Positions 48,173-60,418 of a stretch of DNA of 64,000 bases are shown piece after piece. This DNA is from Plicaturopsis crispa FD-325 SS-3 (taxonomy: Eukaryota; Basidiomycota; Agaricomycetes; Amylocorticiales; Amylocorticiaceae). The DNA lies in the NCBI GenBank assembly GCA_000827205.1, contig KN832564.1, forward strand, positions 538,579 to 602,578, given 5' to 3'. The notes below the pieces were generated by a model, which was not told where the DNA came from, did not search any database, and worked only from the letters and a program-made list of their open reading frames with translations. Both the position numbers and the translations under genes were made by a program. Each line of letters opens with the position of its first letter. The first letter of the stretch is position 1.

Positions 48173-50027
48173 ATGCCTCGTCTTCACTCTTTTGCTTTGT
48201 CTAGGGCCGTGGACCCATCGCCTGCAAGCATGCGCCCGGTCCAACCATGGCAGGACAGTACTGCTCGCAAATCCAGGTCAAACCGGCACAGTATCTTTCG
48301 GTCCAGGTTTGGGGCACCTCTGTCGCAGCAGGGTGTGATTCCTCTGGACAGCACCACGCTCATTATCCTCGCCATTCTTTTCTCTGTCTTCTTTATCTTC
48401 ACCATCTCCTTTGCATTCATCGGAGCCGACGAGGATCGTCAACCGCACGTAAAGCGTCTGTTTGACGATGTTGCGACCTCAAACCCCGGGGTAGGCGGCC
48501 TATTTTCCCGATTAGACGCCTGCTGATGCACTGCCATAGATCGTCCTATTTGGCGAGAGCGTTGATGTCGATGTCGATGAGCCGTCAGTCACTATCCGGT
48601 GGTATGTAGACATGCACATGGATTGTAACGGATGCTCATGAATTATATAGGTCGATTCTTGCCTGTGGCGAGGAATTCATTCTCAATGGGTCAGCTGGTG
48701 CCCACGGTAGCGCTCACTGTGGGCTGCCGGCATCGCCTCTGTACATCTTTGTTGACGGGTACTGAAATCCTCATTAACTTCAATCACCTAGCTCACGTAA
48801 CCTATCTAAATGGGATAGGGACGAGACTCCAACCGCGATGTATAATCCTGCACAAATTCCATACAATCAACAGACAGGTGTAAGACACAGGTACGCTCAG
48901 TCCATTATCAACGACTTTGCATCTCTGACTGTGCACTGCGCAGCATATCGAGTCTTGTACAATTTGATAGTGACCATGTCCTAGATGTGCACGAAGCGCA
49001 TCTATACCCATTCGACACATACGTGCTCTCTAGTACCCTTCGTGCCTCATCGCCCACAAACTCTACGAGCACGGCGGTCGATGTGCCTATCCGTAAGCTC
49101 TTCGCCGTGGAAGAGGCTGACAGTTTCAGCATATCCGTAAATGACGCGGAGAGCTACGTTCGATCCACCGTGAACGGAACGGAGACGCCTGGACGGGACA
49201 TGGACATGCATATCTCTCGGCCTAGTGGTGCGCGCGCGTTGACCTTGCTACTATTTGCGGTCGGGTGGACGCTTGCGCATATCTCTATGGGAACTTTTAT
49301 CATGGCGAGACGGTCATCGGAGCGACGGGGTGTGCGTGGATACATTCTCTGCGCCTTCGCGGTCCTCGTAGCGCTCCCACAGCTTCGGAACAGCATGCCA
49401 GATGCGCCTGGAATGGACGGTGAGTGTCCTGGCCTCAAATCTCTTCAAAAAGACAGTCTGGCTAATTCTTCCCCCATAATAGGTGTGCTAATTGGTGAGT
49501 TACGCCTATTGCACGTTTCGGCGAAGCGCAGCTGCTGAAAGATGCGTCTACTAGACTGCATCGGTTTCTTCCCCCAAATGCTCATGTCCGGTATATCGGC
49601 GATCGCGATGCTCCTGCTCCTTGTAGCGCGCGAGCTCGACGCGGGTAACAGCCTTGACAGCAAAAGTCCAGACGAAGCGTTTCTCCCTCTCCCGTCGTCG
49701 TCTCCCCCGCCAAAGCGACGGCCAAAGCCCATCTCCACAAATCGCGCGAAATTCATCTCTCCATTGCGCCCCATCACCGAGTCCATCTCTGCGGTGACCA
49801 CCTTCGCATCCGGTCTCATAGGCCCATCACCCACACCTCATCGTCAGAATTTCCCGCTGCAATCCCCGTTGAAGCCCTTTATACTCGGCGAGCATACAAA
49901 CGCTTCTTCGGTCGATTATACGAAGCAGGAGCTCAGCAGGCTCTTGAGGAAGATGAATGGCGAATACGTCTTTCCACCTCCGTCGCCCAGGGCGCATAGG
50001 ACGAAGTTCAGTGAGGGCGTCGATTGA
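48173..50027 (+). CDS. DUF4436-like multi-pass membrane protein
   Basis: About 500 aa, at least seven exons. The N-terminal part is basic, then comes a first helix (STTLIILAILFSVFFIFTIS). A large non-cytosolic domain follows: VDVDEPSVTIRW, SILACGEEFILNG, DVHEAHLYPFDTYVLSS, with N-glycosylation sites (NSTST, NGTET). Three C-terminal helices complete it: ALTLLLFAVGWTLAHISMG, YILCAFAVLVALPQL and LMSGISAIAMLLLLVA. The stretch LPQLRNSMPDAPGMDGVLID resembles the RNxxPxAPxxG block of DUF4436 proteins (function unknown). The tail is a Ser/Pro-rich cytosolic region ending KMNGEYVFPPP and RTKFSEGVD. The start may be Met at 48173 or at 48230. Confidence 0.72.
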
Positions 50028-50263
50028 ATGTAGAAATCCCGATCGTGTAGGTAGGCTACAGGCCTCAGCACTGGACGATGCAGCTGCCACTAGGTATATA
50101 GAGTGTACATTCGGTGCTGATTGATTAGGTTTGGAGGGATTGGGTATTGGGGTAAAGACAGGACGTTCATGAATGCAAACAAATGTTGTATTCATGCTCG
50201 GAGGGTGGATGATTAGATTGTGTTAAGTACGGCCGGGGTAATGAAATCCATCTACGCAGCTGA

Positions 50264-52841
50264 TCATGTCGACGGGGTATCTTGTTTTCCGAGCAGATAC
50301 GCGACGGTCTGGTATGCAGCCCATGGCACGAACTCTGCGGGCAGAAGAAGTCAGCGACTGAAGCTAGCTCGGCGCAGGGTTACTCACGAGGGGTCATATG
50401 GCCGCTGAAATAGAACTCAACGTCTGTGATAAAAGAGTCATGTCAGTACAGGAAAGGGCATTGCAACCGCGATGGTAAAGAGCGCACAGGTCAGATTGCG
50501 TTCCGTGTGCGTTTCTCCGTATACTCCCATGTTCTTCACGTGGAAGCTCTCCGGCTCGATAGGTTTCTGAAATCCTTGAGCACCGCCCCAGGTCATATTT
50601 CTACAAAATATGCGTAAGAATTCCAGATCAATATCCAGGGGACCGCGCTTACTGAATCCCAGCGCGTATACCCTCCGCAAGGATTTCGAAGTCCTACAAG
50701 TCTACATGAGCATCATAAATCGCACTGTATGGATAAGGAAGACCTACAGCTACACCATGAAGAATGACGCTCCTGGCTGACTTCTCTATGACATTGGGGA
50801 GCACGCTGAGCATCGCAGGAGGGGAACTATCGGTCGTAGGACCAGACGCGTTCGCATAAACCGATCCGTTGAAGTTGCAGATGTCCCAGGACGTGTGTGG
50901 CGCGTGAATGGCGTCTTGAACCTACAAAGCGTATTCAGTCTCTTTGATAGTTAAGCGCATTTGTCGAACGATGTACTGACATCGGTCCTGAGCGTACATG
51001 AAATTAGTGATGCATTCACTTCGAACCTGGCTTATAACAAGCAAGCATACCTATTGAAATAGAGGGTCCCTTGCTGTGCCCCAGGGAAGCCCGTGACGCT
51101 CCCTACGATTCACAGTTGACGATCAATAACTAATGCAACAGGTGAACGATGACTTACAGGGGACTGGCCACTGCTGTGTGACGCGATACACGTTGAAAGC
51201 GGGGTTCAGCCTGTGCGAAGAAGAAGCGTAGCAAAGTGAGCGAAATAGCAGCGATATTCTCGCGGAGATTCAACGCACACGCCGATTTCCATCTGGATCT
51301 GCTCACGGATGCTACAAGGCGACGTCGCAGTAGATGATTGATTGACACCTATGGGAAGGGGGAGTGGACCGGTAGGCGGATACTTGACGTATTTGTCAAT
51401 GTAGTCTGTGTATCCACAGGCATCCGAGATATTCTGAAGGTGAGCCATGAAGGAGCTGTTGAAGGGGAATACATTCCGGTTATTCTGGTAGCATTTTGAG
51501 TTAGAGATGAGTCTTGTGAGTAAAGGAAGATCAATTACCTGGACGAAGCGTAGGGCCGGAATCTCGCCCTGTACAACGTCGAGCGTCAACGTCGCGTCAG
51601 AGATCCAAACGCCTTTGAGATCGAGGTCCACTGAGCCGGGATGCTCATATATCCAGTTCGCGATGTAGGGAACATCTAGGATTTAGGTCCGACGGTAAGA
51701 TGGAGGAGAGAAAGTGCGACGTATGGCAGGGAGAACTTACAGTAGCCCGCATACTAATCGATGAGATTAAAGTTAGCCAAGAAAAATAGGACATGAGACG
51801 CAACGCACGCTTTCCCCGGTAGCATAGAAGTTCTTGCCCTTGAGCTCGCTGAATACTTCGAGAAACTGGCCCAAGAAGCCGGCGAACTGTTCCGCAAGCT
51901 CATCATCGTTCGTGATGTTGGGAGTTCCCTGCGTGAACCCGGTCTGCAATAGCAATTAGGCACGTGTGAGGTAGTCCGTGCGATCGAAAGACGCACCCCT
52001 ACGGGCTGCTCGACCCATAGAACGTGGGAGAGATTCGTCCATGACCAAGGGTTTCTACACGGCGAGTCAGATGAAGCGCGCAAGGGGAGTGACGGCATTG
52101 CCAAAACGCACAGAGTAGGCTCTGACTGGCCCCAAGACCACGCTGTAAGAGCGACATTAATAGGCGAGCGATGCACGCAAGGATGCAGAAACTACGTACA
52201 AATGGGCCCGTTTTCCTGCAGGAAACCCTCCAAGGAAGAGCATCCCGGTCCACCTATACAGATATATACGGTCACCGCGTGCAAGAGTAATATGCAATTT
52301 AATACATACCGTTGGTCCAAAAAATGAGATCTTCCGTGTTGGAAGCATTATTACTTGGCCAGAACCTATCAAAACGAGCGTTCAACTTTGGACAGGCAGA
52401 ACAGACGCGTTGCGACACACCAGAAAAATAATTTCCGCGTCTCATTGGGATCGGAGGATATGGGCATCAGCCCCGACCACGAAGGCCCAGCATCAAATTT
52501 CACTGTACACGGTGAATTGGTAAGCAAACATCCCTCGAAACATTGACCTACGCACCATCTGGGATTGAGGTTCCGTCGACATAAAATTGAGAGGCAGCAG
52601 GGTTGCTGAATATTATTGACGAATTTAAGGAACGTGGCTGCCTTTTTGCTGTGGTCGGGCTATCGAGTGGTGAATCAGGTCCTAAGAAATCGTGCATGCG
52701 CTCTAGCTGGTCGCGCTGAATGCTCTGAGCATTTTGAACGCCATTTCCGTGATAGTCCCCGCCTGAAAGCACTAGTGGTGTAAAGGCAAAGAGAAGAGCG
52801 ATTAGGGTGGTCTGGTAGAGAAGAGAGGGCATGTTGCCCAA
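50264..52841 (-). CDS. Secreted serine carboxypeptidase (S10)
   Basis: An S10 carboxypeptidase, roughly 550 aa, with a signal peptide (MPSLLYQTTLIALLFAFTP). Landmarks: VKFDAGPSWSGLMPIS, FWTNGGPGCSSLEGFLQENG, NLSHVLWVEQPVG, and FTQGTPNITNDDELAEQFAG. The catalytic Ser is in GESYAGY (split by an intron, near 51815-51760), the Asp in ILHGVADFEILAEG and the His in GHMTPQFVPWAAYQT. Several N-glycosylation sites are present (NSSFMAHL, NISDACG, NQSSTAT). Introns number a dozen or so. The layout matches basidiomycete extracellular S10 enzymes that trim C-terminal residues from peptides at acidic pH. The second Met, at 52832, gives a cleaner signal peptide than 52841. Confidence 0.88.
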
Positions 52842-52874
52842 TTATGCTGGAGGAAAGGAGGGCTGCAAGCCCAC

Positions 52875-52882
52875 TATATATA
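52875..52882 (-). promoter_or_regulatory. TATA-box-like site
   Basis: TATATATA lies about 34 bp upstream of the first carboxypeptidase ATG (52841). The short distance hints that the downstream ATG at 52832 is used. Confidence 0.4.
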
Positions 52883-53230
52883 GGTAGCTCTAGAGGTAAC
52901 AGGCTTCATTAGCCGTTACATAAGGGTCGAGTCGAAGAGCGGGTGAGATCACCTTCGGTGGTCTCATGGCGGTCCAGCTTGATGTTCTTTCTATACGAGC
53001 AAGCTGCATTTCAATAAGTAAGCAAGACAGTTTCAAGTTACTAGGGTCGTGACGCATAGCTCGATGCAAGAGTTTGATAGAGCCACAGCACTGTAGTCGT
53101 TGACGCGTCGACGCTCGAACGCGGCAGTGATCGATGATCATACTAGCTGGCATTGCACTGTATGGTTTGAGTGACCTTGGTCCCCCGTTTGAATTTGAAA
53201 GATCAAGACGGAGCAAGCAGCACACGGTGG

Positions 53231-53260
53231 GGTGTCGTAGGGTGTCGCCTGGTGTCGCAA
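53231..53260. repeat. Three tandem 10-bp units
   Basis: GGTGTCGTAG, GGTGTCGCCT and GGTGTCGCAA follow one another exactly, sharing GGTGTCG. They lie in the shared promoter region of the carboxypeptidase and monooxygenase genes. Confidence 0.6.
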
Positions 53261-53612
53261 TTTGATGTAGAGAGAATAAATATATCGTATCCCTGTCGAC
53301 AACTCGGTCGGGCATCCCCCGGACCCCACACCGAGCCGCTACTAGTACTTGTAAGCAAAATCCAGGGACTACGATCAAAACTTTAGGGTAAGCTCTCACA
53401 AGCTTTTGAATCTCCGCGGCATATGCAGCCCCGTAAAATATTGTCCGTATTTGTCGGGCCCCGTCGACTTGTGCGTCTTTTATTTGCGGGCCCCGAACGC
53501 TAACACTCAAAACTCAAAAGGAAGAATATATCGCCGCCTGCTTTCTCATTTCTTGTACGATATGCAGGCAAAGCTGCGGAGGACGCTGTGTATGATGGGC
53601 AGCCTGTCGAGG

Positions 53613-53620
53613 TATAAAAG
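53613..53620 (+). promoter_or_regulatory. TATA box
   Basis: TATAAAAG in a GC-rich context, 84 bp upstream of the monooxygenase ATG at 53704. It is the best TATA consensus in the window. Confidence 0.6.
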
Positions 53621-53703
53621 CCCGGCGACAGCGACGATGCACTCCAACACACACACATCCTCTTTTCCTCTATCGCATAGAAATCAACCTCCATAGCTCA
53701 GAA

Positions 53704-55772
53704 TGTCCTCTTCTCCAAGCATCCTCGTAGTGCGTACTTTCTCCTTCCTAACAACCTGGCCAACTAACAAGCTTACCACTTCGATCAGGTCGGTTCAGGC
53801 CCTGCAGGCCTTGTCGCAGCCTTGACGCTCGTGCAGAACGGTGTACCCGTCCGTATCATCAACAAAGAGCCCCGTCATTTCGTCGGACAGCGCGGTGCAG
53901 GAATTACGGTTGGTCGGTTCCCTTCTACGACAAGACTCCATTGCTTATCAGGATTCTGTAGCCGCGCACGCTCGAGACATATGGTTTCTTAGGGGTTTTG
54001 CCTGCCGTGCTGTCCGCTGGCGCGCCCGTCCCGCAGATGCAGCAGTACGAGCTCCCCGAAGGAACCAAGATCTTGAAGACGTGGCACAGAACAGAGTACT
54101 CGGAGCCCACCCCAGCCATCCCCTACGTGCGTACCGGATTCGTGCACAGATATCGTGTAAACTAACACGTGAAAATGCAGTCGAACCCAATGATCCTCGG
54201 CCAGGACCGCGCAGAGAAGATTCTCCGCGACAAGCTCGCAGAGTATGGAACTCACGTCGAGCTCGGCACGGAGCTGCGCTCATTCACGCAGAATGACGAC
54301 CACGTAGTCACTGAGCTCGTCAAGAAGGCTGCTGACGGCTCTGAGTCTACTGAGACTGCCAACTTCGGTTGGGTCGTTGGAGCTGATGGCGCGAAAGGTA
54401 CGTTTCTCGCGAGTTCAGGAAGCGATTGATTTGTTGATGGATACACCGTTCACAAAGGCGTCGTGCGCAAACAACTTGGCATGTCATTCCTTGGAGAGAC
54501 ACGCGAACAGTCTGTCCTCTCCGGAGATATTCGGTTCACAGGACTCGACCGCGAAGTGAGTCGTGATCCATGTTATTCACATCCGGGACTCGTTTGCTTA
54601 CACGCACACAGCATTGGCATGTTTTCCTAGACGACGCCGGAACGGCAGTCACTCTTCGTCCCTCTGAGCACAAGGACCCTAACGAGACCCTGTTCTCGTT
54701 CCTCGCCCGCGGTCCCAACATTGACTACGCGAAATGTGTCGAGGACAACGACGCTCTATGGAAATGTCTGACTGAGACGACTGGGCGCACTGAATTGAAG
54801 TTCATAGAAGTTGTCAGCGTCGCCGAGTGGCGTCCGAATATCCGTATGGCCGAGAAGTTCCAGGAGGGTCGCGTCTTCATCGCTGGAGGTCAGTCGTTAT
54901 CATAACTTTTTCAGGCAATGGCTGATGAGAACACGATCATCTAGACGCCGCGCACGTACATAGCCCTACTGGTGGACAGGGAATGAACTCATCTGTTCTC
55001 GATGCTGTAAGTTCTCGTCAACTAAAACGCCTGATAACGTGCTCACTCGTGGACACAGTTCAACCTAGCATGGAAGCTCGCACTAGTTGCCAAGGGCCTC
55101 GCCCCCGCCTCTCTGCTCGACTCCTACTCCGAAGAGCGCGTGCCCGTGATCGCAAAGATGCTGAACATCAGCACTGCGCTCCTCGGCAAGGCTGCTGTCG
55201 CGAAATCGAACGACGTCTCCGCGATGCAGCGCGGGAAGGACCTGTACCAGCTCGGTGTAAACTACCGCTGGAGCTCTATCGTCTACGACGACTACGTCGC
55301 CGCCGCCGGAGACGAGGCCGCCAAGATGGATGCGTACGGGCTCAGCGCCGACGGGCGCATTCACGCTGGCGACGCCGCGCGCGACGCTCCCGGGCTTGTC
55401 GACGTCAAGACAGGCGAGACGACCTCCTTCTTCGAGACGTTCAATGTCGCCCACCACACCGCCCTCGTATTCACGGAGAACGCCGGCGAGGCTGGGCCCA
55501 TCTTCGAGACCCTCGCTCCCTACTCTCCAGATGTCGTGCAGTCGGTGCTTGTTCTTCCCAAGGAGAGCAAGGACGATGCTGCGAACTCTGGCGCCCAGAG
55601 GGTGCTGGTGGATAAGGAGGAGCACGCCTGGAAAGGATATGCCGTGAAGGAGAAGCTGGTCGTTATCATCGTGAGGCCTGACGGAGTGATTGGCGCTGTC
55701 GTGCATGGTGCTGAGGGCATCGACAAGTATTTCAAGGGCATACTGCTTGCGGATGGCAAAGCCGGGCAGTGA
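53704..55772 (+). CDS. FAD-dependent aromatic monooxygenase, copy 1
   Basis: A class A flavin monooxygenase (PHBH/phenol hydroxylase type), about 550 aa, likely to hydroxylate an aromatic substrate with NAD(P)H and O2. Exon 1 encodes MSSSPSILV; the FAD-binding VGSGPAGLVAALTLVQNGV follows the first intron. Next come GQRGAGIT, PRTLEIYGFLGVLPAV, the DG motif VVGADGAKG, and the second FAD motif FIAGDAAHVHSPTGGQGMN. The C-terminal ~160 residues look like the thioredoxin-like domain of phenol hydroxylases (LVVIIVRPDGVIGAVVHG). About eight introns. The substrate is unknown; pentachlorophenol-4-monooxygenase-like names are often given to such genes. It pairs with the copy at 58210. Confidence 0.9.
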
Positions 55773-56189
55773 TTCACATCTACTACATATCTCTCTTCTC
55801 TTGCTCTTCTCGATCAACTGTGGACTATTTTGGATAATCTGTTTGAATGATGCGGTGTTTTCCTAGGGTTTTATTGTAGTAGATTGGCATTGAGCTGGAC
55901 GGTAGCCAGTACTGCGACGCTCGCTAAACAATTTCCGGTGCCGCGCCGTGGCGTCTATGTTCCGTTCACCGTTTCTTTAGTGAGACCCAGAGTGGCCAAC
56001 TCCCTCTCGGGTACTCCGCAGCCTGCACAAATCCCCTCAGCGACGAAAAGAAGTGGGTCTTGCGATTAGCGTTGTCTCTTTTCGTAAGTAGCATTGCGAG
56101 GTGCGCTGGCCATTTTGTTGCATCCGCCAATAGTACTCACTCACTTGCACGCCAGATTCTACTATACCAAACAGTCCCGACAATTGAAC
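55773..56189. other. Intergenic spacer
   Basis: Between the first monooxygenase and the F-box-like gene. An in-frame upstream Met at 56094 for the F-box-like frame exists but its translation is not protein-like. No other feature seen. Confidence 0.5.
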
Positions 56190-57857
56190 ATGGATCGGAG
56201 CTCGAAGGAAATGAGTATCCGGGGTGTTTCTGAACTACTCTGTAGCACAGACACATTCGAAATTTCGAGGCAGGAAATCGATGAGGCTGTCGCTCGACTG
56301 GGGTCGGCATCATCTGCCCGGCGTGCTCTTAAAACTCGACGGAACACATTCACGCATATCAACCGATTACCCACAGAGATTCTCTCTGAAATCTTTCTTT
56401 GGAGTCGCATCGGAACCTTCTACCCCATCTTCACCCCACCTCCAAAGCTGTCTCGCTGGATCCGCATCACGCATGTATGCAGACATTGGCGAGACGTAGC
56501 CCTCGACTGCCCCAGGCTATGGAATACGATCGTGCCCAACAACCCTAATTGGACGCGCGAATGGCTCATTCGATCCAAAGAAGCTCCCTTGTCGATTAGT
56601 TTCGCGCCCACAGGCCCTGATGAGACGGCTCAGCACGCTATGGAGCTGGTTTTGGCACATATGACACGCATTGCGACACTGCATATCTATACAGACCTAG
56701 AGCGCATGGGACGACTACTTGACGCCACCACGCCGGGACCCATCCTGGAACGCCTCACTTTGCGTGTTAGAGGTTATCCAGAAACCGACGAGGACATACA
56801 GGGGTACACCCTACCCGAACTGTTCTGCACTAGCGCAATTCCTACACTCAAGAAACTTGATCTAGCATGTGCGAGCTTCCGCTGGGACTCTCCCATAGTA
56901 ACGCACTTGACGGTCCTTGCCCTCAAAGTCATACCACCTGCTTCGCGTCCAAGCCTGCGAGAGATGTTGGATATGTTGGCAAGGGCGTCGTCACTCACCG
57001 TCTTGATTCTTGGCGAGGACGTAGTTGATCTTGGAGGTACCAATCCATCGCTCGATGTCGTCAATCTCCCACGTCTCGGATCTATCAGCCTTTCGATGCA
57101 AGCCAGGGTATGCGGCGCCCTCCTTACGCACCTCACCTTCCCCTCTTCCGCGACGATCAGACTGGAGTGCATATGCGAAGAATCAGCATATACGGACCTT
57201 ACCGAAATTACACCCCGCCTAAAAACATCGAGCGCTAGCGGAAGCGGCTTACAGAGCCTCCGTATTACTGGTGTCACCAGCTGGCTAGCATCTTCCTTCT
57301 ATGGATTCTCCTTTGTGGGGTCGCAGAACAATGTCGAGAATATCGATGTCTCGTTGATGTGGCCATCGCTTGAGATTCCTTCGTCATCAATTGTTATGCG
57401 TATGGTGGCCGAAATATGCAAGGGTCTGTCACTGGCCCATCTTCAGACTCTTTACGTTGGGGACGCCGACATCACGGAGGCCAATTGGTTGGACCTTTTC
57501 GGTTCCTGCGCCAATTTGAGCACTGTCGCTGTGTCCTCGACCGCCTACTCTGCACGCGAGTTCATCTTCGCATCGGCCTCAGACTCTACGGCGAATGATG
57601 CGCCCATGTTCCTTCCCGCACTGCAACACGTAGAGCTTCAGGACATCTCCTTTGAGGGGGATAACCACCCTGGTGACTCGCGCCTCGCAAACGAGTTATA
57701 TCATAGCTTGAAGAGCCGCTTGGATGGCGGTGTTGGCCTACACAGCCTTGTCTTGAGCGAATGTCCGGGCCTGGATCAAGTTCATGTTGATCGCCTCAAG
57801 ACTGTTGCTTTTGATGTGGACTGGGACGGCTTCACCGGCGGCGGCGTGCACCAATAG
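56190..57857 (+). CDS. F-box-like/LRR protein
   Basis: A single-exon gene of 555 aa from Met 56190. The N-terminus has a coiled segment (EISRQEIDEAVARLG), then the Agaricomycete F-box-like core: INRLPTEILSEIFLWS, ITHVCRHWRDVALDCPRLW. The remainder has leucine-rich repeats of LRR type (LERLTLRVRGYPE, PTLKKLDLACASF, LQHVELQDISFEG) and ends in VDWDGFTGGGVHQ. It is probably an SCF adaptor. It sits between two related monooxygenase genes, all on one strand, but nothing links them functionally. The ATG at 56094 extends the frame by 32 residues that look like leader translation. Confidence 0.82.
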   Translation: MDRSSKEMSIRGVSELLCSTDTFEISRQEIDEAVARLGSASSARRALKTRRNTFTHINRLPTEILSEIFLWSRIGTFYPIFTPPPKLSRWIRITHVCRHWRDVALDCPRLWNTIVPNNPNWTREWLIRSKEAPLSISFAPTGPDETAQHAMELVLAHMTRIATLHIYTDLERMGRLLDATTPGPILERLTLRVRGYPETDEDIQGYTLPELFCTSAIPTLKKLDLACASFRWDSPIVTHLTVLALKVIPPASRPSLREMLDMLARASSLTVLILGEDVVDLGGTNPSLDVVNLPRLGSISLSMQARVCGALLTHLTFPSSATIRLECICEESAYTDLTEITPRLKTSSASGSGLQSLRITGVTSWLASSFYGFSFVGSQNNVENIDVSLMWPSLEIPSSSIVMRMVAEICKGLSLAHLQTLYVGDADITEANWLDLFGSCANLSTVAVSSTAYSAREFIFASASDSTANDAPMFLPALQHVELQDISFEGDNHPGDSRLANELYHSLKSRLDGGVGLHSLVLSECPGLDQVHVDRLKTVAFDVDWDGFTGGGVHQ

Positions 57858-58209
57858 CACACATATTTAGTTCTGACTCGGAATGATACAGCGTTTGGGC
57901 CGCGGATGGACGCACATGCTTCAAAGTGCCTATCTTGCCGTCCAAACTCCTGATGTACTATGTACACTGTTTGGTGTTTTGTAAGGACGCGGACTGCGAT
58001 AGTATGAATATTTCCTCCTTCCGTCTTTCCAGCGCCGCAAACCATTTTATTCGTCTCGGCTGTGACATTCGGTCGTCGAGATGAACCCCGTAGTACACGT
58101 GGGTACTAAGGGCAAATGCCTATGAAACGCAATTCACGGCCCACAAAGCTCTTGCTTCCTGACCTCGGTCTTGAGCCCCAGGATATATATACGGTAAAAG
58201 TTCAGCGAT
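57858..58209. other. Intergenic spacer
   Basis: Between the F-box-like gene and the second monooxygenase. A TATATATA run at 58184-58191 is only about 19 bp from the ATG, so it is of doubtful promoter value. Confidence 0.45.
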
Positions 58210-60299
58210 ATGTCGACATCACAAAGTGTGCTCGTGGTAAGTATACTCCAAGTCGCTCTCACTCAGTGGTCACCTTCACACGACGTACTAACTCGAATCA
58301 CGTAGGTCGGTGCTGGCCCTGCAGGGCTCGTTGCAGCTCTGACACTCGCGCAAAGCGGGGTGTCAGTACGCATTATCAACAGGGAGACTCAGCATCTTGC
58401 TGGACAGCGTGGGGCGGGCGTCATGGTCGGGGAATATCTTTGCATTTTCTCTTGTCCAAGCTGACAATTGTACGATGATAGCCACGTACCCTCGAGGCGT
58501 ACGCACTGCTCGGGGTGCTGCCTGCAGTGCTATCCGCCTCGGGCCCAGTCTTGCCCATGCGCCAGTATGAACTCCCTGAGGGGAAAAAGATCCTGAAGAC
58601 ATGGAACATGACGGAAAGGGAGGACCCATCACCGTCGGTTCCGTATGTGAGCATTTGCATTAAGTCTCCTGCATTTGGGAACTTGTCCGAATGACACCTG
58701 AGAACAGCCGAACCCGGTGATCCTAGGCCAAGACACCGCGGAGAGCATACTACGAGACAAACTCGCAGAATACGGGACCCACGTTGAGCTTGGGACAGAA
58801 CTGCGCTCATTTACACAGGAGGGCGATCAGATTGTCACCCAAATTGTCAAGATAGCTTGCGATGGATCCGAAACATTGGAGACGAAGGTGTACGACTGGC
58901 TAGTTGGGGCAGATGGCGCAAAAGGCATGTCAAAGTCAAATTACAACAACTGTTTTTCACGAATTGACATCACATTTAACAGGTGTTGTTCGCAAACAGT
59001 TAGGCTTACCGTTCGTCGGGGAAACGCGCGAAACACCAGTCCTTGCTGGAGAAATTCGCCTGACGGGCATCGACCGCGAAGTCCGTCTAAAGCTACTCGT
59101 ATTTTATCCACTCAACCTAATTCATTGCCAATATCTAGCACTGGCATCTCTTTTTCGATAGATCAGGGGCAGCTGTCAGCCTTCGGCCGACCGAACATAA
59201 AGGTACAGACGAGGACCGCTTCTCGTTCAATTTGCGCGGCCCAAAAGTTGATCACGCGAAATGTCTGGCGGACCCTGACGCTCTCTGGACTGGACTAACT
59301 ACCACGACGGGACGGACAGATTTGGTTCTCAGAGAAGTCGTCCGTGTCACGGAGTGGCGCCCGAATATACGCATGACAGAGACGTTTCAACAAGGGCATG
59401 TGCTCATTGCCGGAGGTGAGAGTTTATGTATCTGCTTTGCGATGTGCTGCTATCTGAATGCATCGGCTGCATAGATGCAGCACACGTGCATAGTCCTAAC
59501 GGTGGCCAAGGCATGAATTCATCTATTCTTGACGGTGTAAGCCTTTTCCTCAAACTCGTTGAAGGATCGGGACTCAGTTTGCTCTTGGTTACAGCTTAAT
59601 CTTGCATGGAAACTTGCGCTCGTTGCCAAGCGCCTCGCCCCTCCGTCACTACTCGATACATATTCCGAGGAACGTGTGCCGGTGATCTCTCAGATGCTGA
59701 ATATCAGCACGGCTCTTCTCGACAAAATAGGTGCTGCTAAGCCGGGCGACGCCACGGCATTCCAGCGGGGAAAGCATTTGTATCAGCTTGGCGTCAACTA
59801 TAGGTGGAGCTCTATCGTGGTTGACGAAGACGCCACTGCAGAACAAGGCCCGTCCGAAGTAGATGCGTACGGTTTGAATGCCGACGGGCACATGCATGGC
59901 GGCTATGCTGCGCGAGATGCGCCAGGTTTAGTCGACGCGAAGACAGGCAACATCACCTCGTTCTTCGAGACATTCCGACCAACGCTTCACACTGCGCTCG
60001 TGCTCACAGATCATGTGGGTGAGGCACAGCTGATCGTCAATGCCCTCGCTCGGTACTCTTCCGGTGTCGTGCAATCAATTGTCGTTCTTCCGTCGGCAGC
60101 AGAGACTGAGGCTGCTACGAATATCGTAGCGGATAGAGTGTTGATTGATAGGAATGGCCATGCGTGGAAAGGCTATGTTGCTACTCGTGGTCTAGTCATT
60201 GTCATTGTACGCCCCGACGGCGTTGTTGGCGCTGTCGTACACGGAACCCAGGGTGTAGAGAGATATTTCGAAGAAATAATGGAGGGCTCTAACCTCTAA
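58210..60299 (+). CDS. FAD-dependent aromatic monooxygenase, copy 2
   Basis: Paralogue of the gene at 53704, same strand, with the same domain order and intron plan. MSTSQSVLV is followed by VGAGPAGLVAALTLAQSGV, GQRGAGVM, PRTLEAYALLGVLPAV, LVGADGAKG and LIAGDAAHVHSPNGGQGMN. The C-terminal thioredoxin-like part is kept (LVIVIVRPDGVVGAVVHG). Many blocks match copy 1 nearly exactly, such as LRDKLAEYGTHVELGTELRS. Others have drifted, for example the region ATAEQGPSEVDAYGLNADG. No break is seen, so both copies look functional and may differ in substrate. Codons here look less GC-biased than in copy 1, which suggests weaker expression or faster drift. Confidence 0.88.
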
Positions 60300-60418
60300 G
60301 GTTGTAGAATTCACGGGCTACATTGTACGTTGAGTAGTAGACAGGTGATACAAAATAAATACATTCAATCTGACCCGTGTACTGTAAACAGCATATAGCG
60401 ATACAATGAAGGGAGCTA

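Larger units (their letters stand above)
52842..53703. other. Divergent promoter region
   Basis: 862 bp between the carboxypeptidase (-) and monooxygenase (+) starts. It holds TATA-like sites on both sides and a short tandem repeat. Minus-strand frames here show no domain. Confidence 0.5.

Noticed and set aside
55083-55817. 244-aa antisense frame over the first monooxygenase
   Set aside because: It is the shadow of a strongly codon-biased exon; the sense frame has clear family motifs.
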